A stretch of 5,408 nucleotides of DNA from NCBI GenBank assembly GCA_022567365.1, contig JADFHG010000283.1:1-5408 (forward strand), written 5' to 3'. The position numbers and the translations under genes were made by a program. The DNA is from Planctomycetota bacterium. Lineage in GTDB: Bacteria; Planctomycetota; Phycisphaerae; UBA1845. Below are positions 5,341 through 5,408 of the stretch, in pieces. The notes below the pieces were generated by a model, which was given only the letters and a program-made list of their open reading frames with translations, had not been told where the DNA came from and ran no database searches. Positions within the stretch are counted from its first letter, which is position 1. Each line of letters opens with the position of its first letter.

Positions 5341-5408
5341 TCACGGTGCCCCCACAACCATCATGCTCGTCGCGAGATTGCCCAAACGGCAGATCATGAA
5401 GACGACGG
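5341..5408 (-). CDS. Possible C-terminal end of a hydrophobic protein, cut by the window edge
   Basis: Reading in from the right edge on the minus strand, one frame gives VVFMICRLGNLATSMMVVGA and a final Pro before a TGA at 5341-5343. The 21 residues look like the tail of a membrane protein, and 17 of 21 codons end in G or C, matching the GC-rich genes here. The tandem hairpins and palindrome beyond the stop would then be its 3' flank. A plus-strand frame starting at 5330, 5363 or 5396 is also open to the edge, so the strand is uncertain. I recognise no family. Confidence 0.25.
   Translation of the reverse strand, partial: VVFMICRLGNLATSMMVVGAP

Noticed and set aside
5330..5408. Plus-strand gene start at the right edge (ATG at 5330, 5363 or 5396)
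   Set aside because: No Shine-Dalgarno precedes any of these ATGs and the visible 26 codons show no family feature. The opposite-strand frame looks slightly more protein-like, so only that one is listed, at low confidence.

Overview
The window is GC-rich and Gram-negative in character: it encodes a heme-copper-oxidase-type membrane protein, a membrane-anchored periplasmic chaperone-like protein, and a Sec-exported LolA-like protein. The CcoN–CcoO fusion, the large SurA/PpiD-like protein without a clear parvulin domain, and the GC-rich intergenic hairpin repeats would all fit a Planctomycetota or related lineage. That placement is inference; no marker gene fixes it.

Layout. (1) 1-1918, plus strand: the 3' part of a gene entering from the left edge. 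It encodes a cbb3-oxidase-like subunit I (CcoN-like) fused to a CcoO-like monoheme cytochrome c domain. (2) 1919-1978: a 60-bp convergent gap with a perfect hairpin, probably a shared terminator. (3) 1979-3862, minus strand: a 627-aa inner-membrane-anchored PpiD/SurA-like protein. (4) 3863-4108: an intergenic stretch with several stem-loops and short repeats. (5) 4109-4810, minus strand: a secreted LolA/RseB-like protein of 233 aa with a clear signal peptide and Shine-Dalgarno site. (6) 4811-5340: about 530 bp without a convincing gene. It holds a candidate promoter with a dyad, a GC hairpin, and a 38-bp tandem repeat whose units each fold into a hairpin. (7) 5341-5408: possibly the C-terminal end of another minus-strand gene.

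The most unusual feature is the CcoN-like domain. It aligns without gaps to the CcoN core from the first CuB histidine to the heme-ligand helix. Both low-spin heme b histidines, the first CuB histidine and the active-site tyrosine are kept. The high-spin heme b3 proximal histidine is Arg, one CuB histidine is Cys, and the conserved Glu near heme b3 is Gln. The fused cytochrome c domain keeps its CxxCH and a Met ligand. The protein therefore looks like an oxidase scaffold that has lost its O2-reducing centre but still carries electron-transfer hemes. The two minus-strand genes both act in the cell envelope (chaperone-like, and lipoprotein/lipid-carrier-like) but are 246 bp apart and may be separate units.
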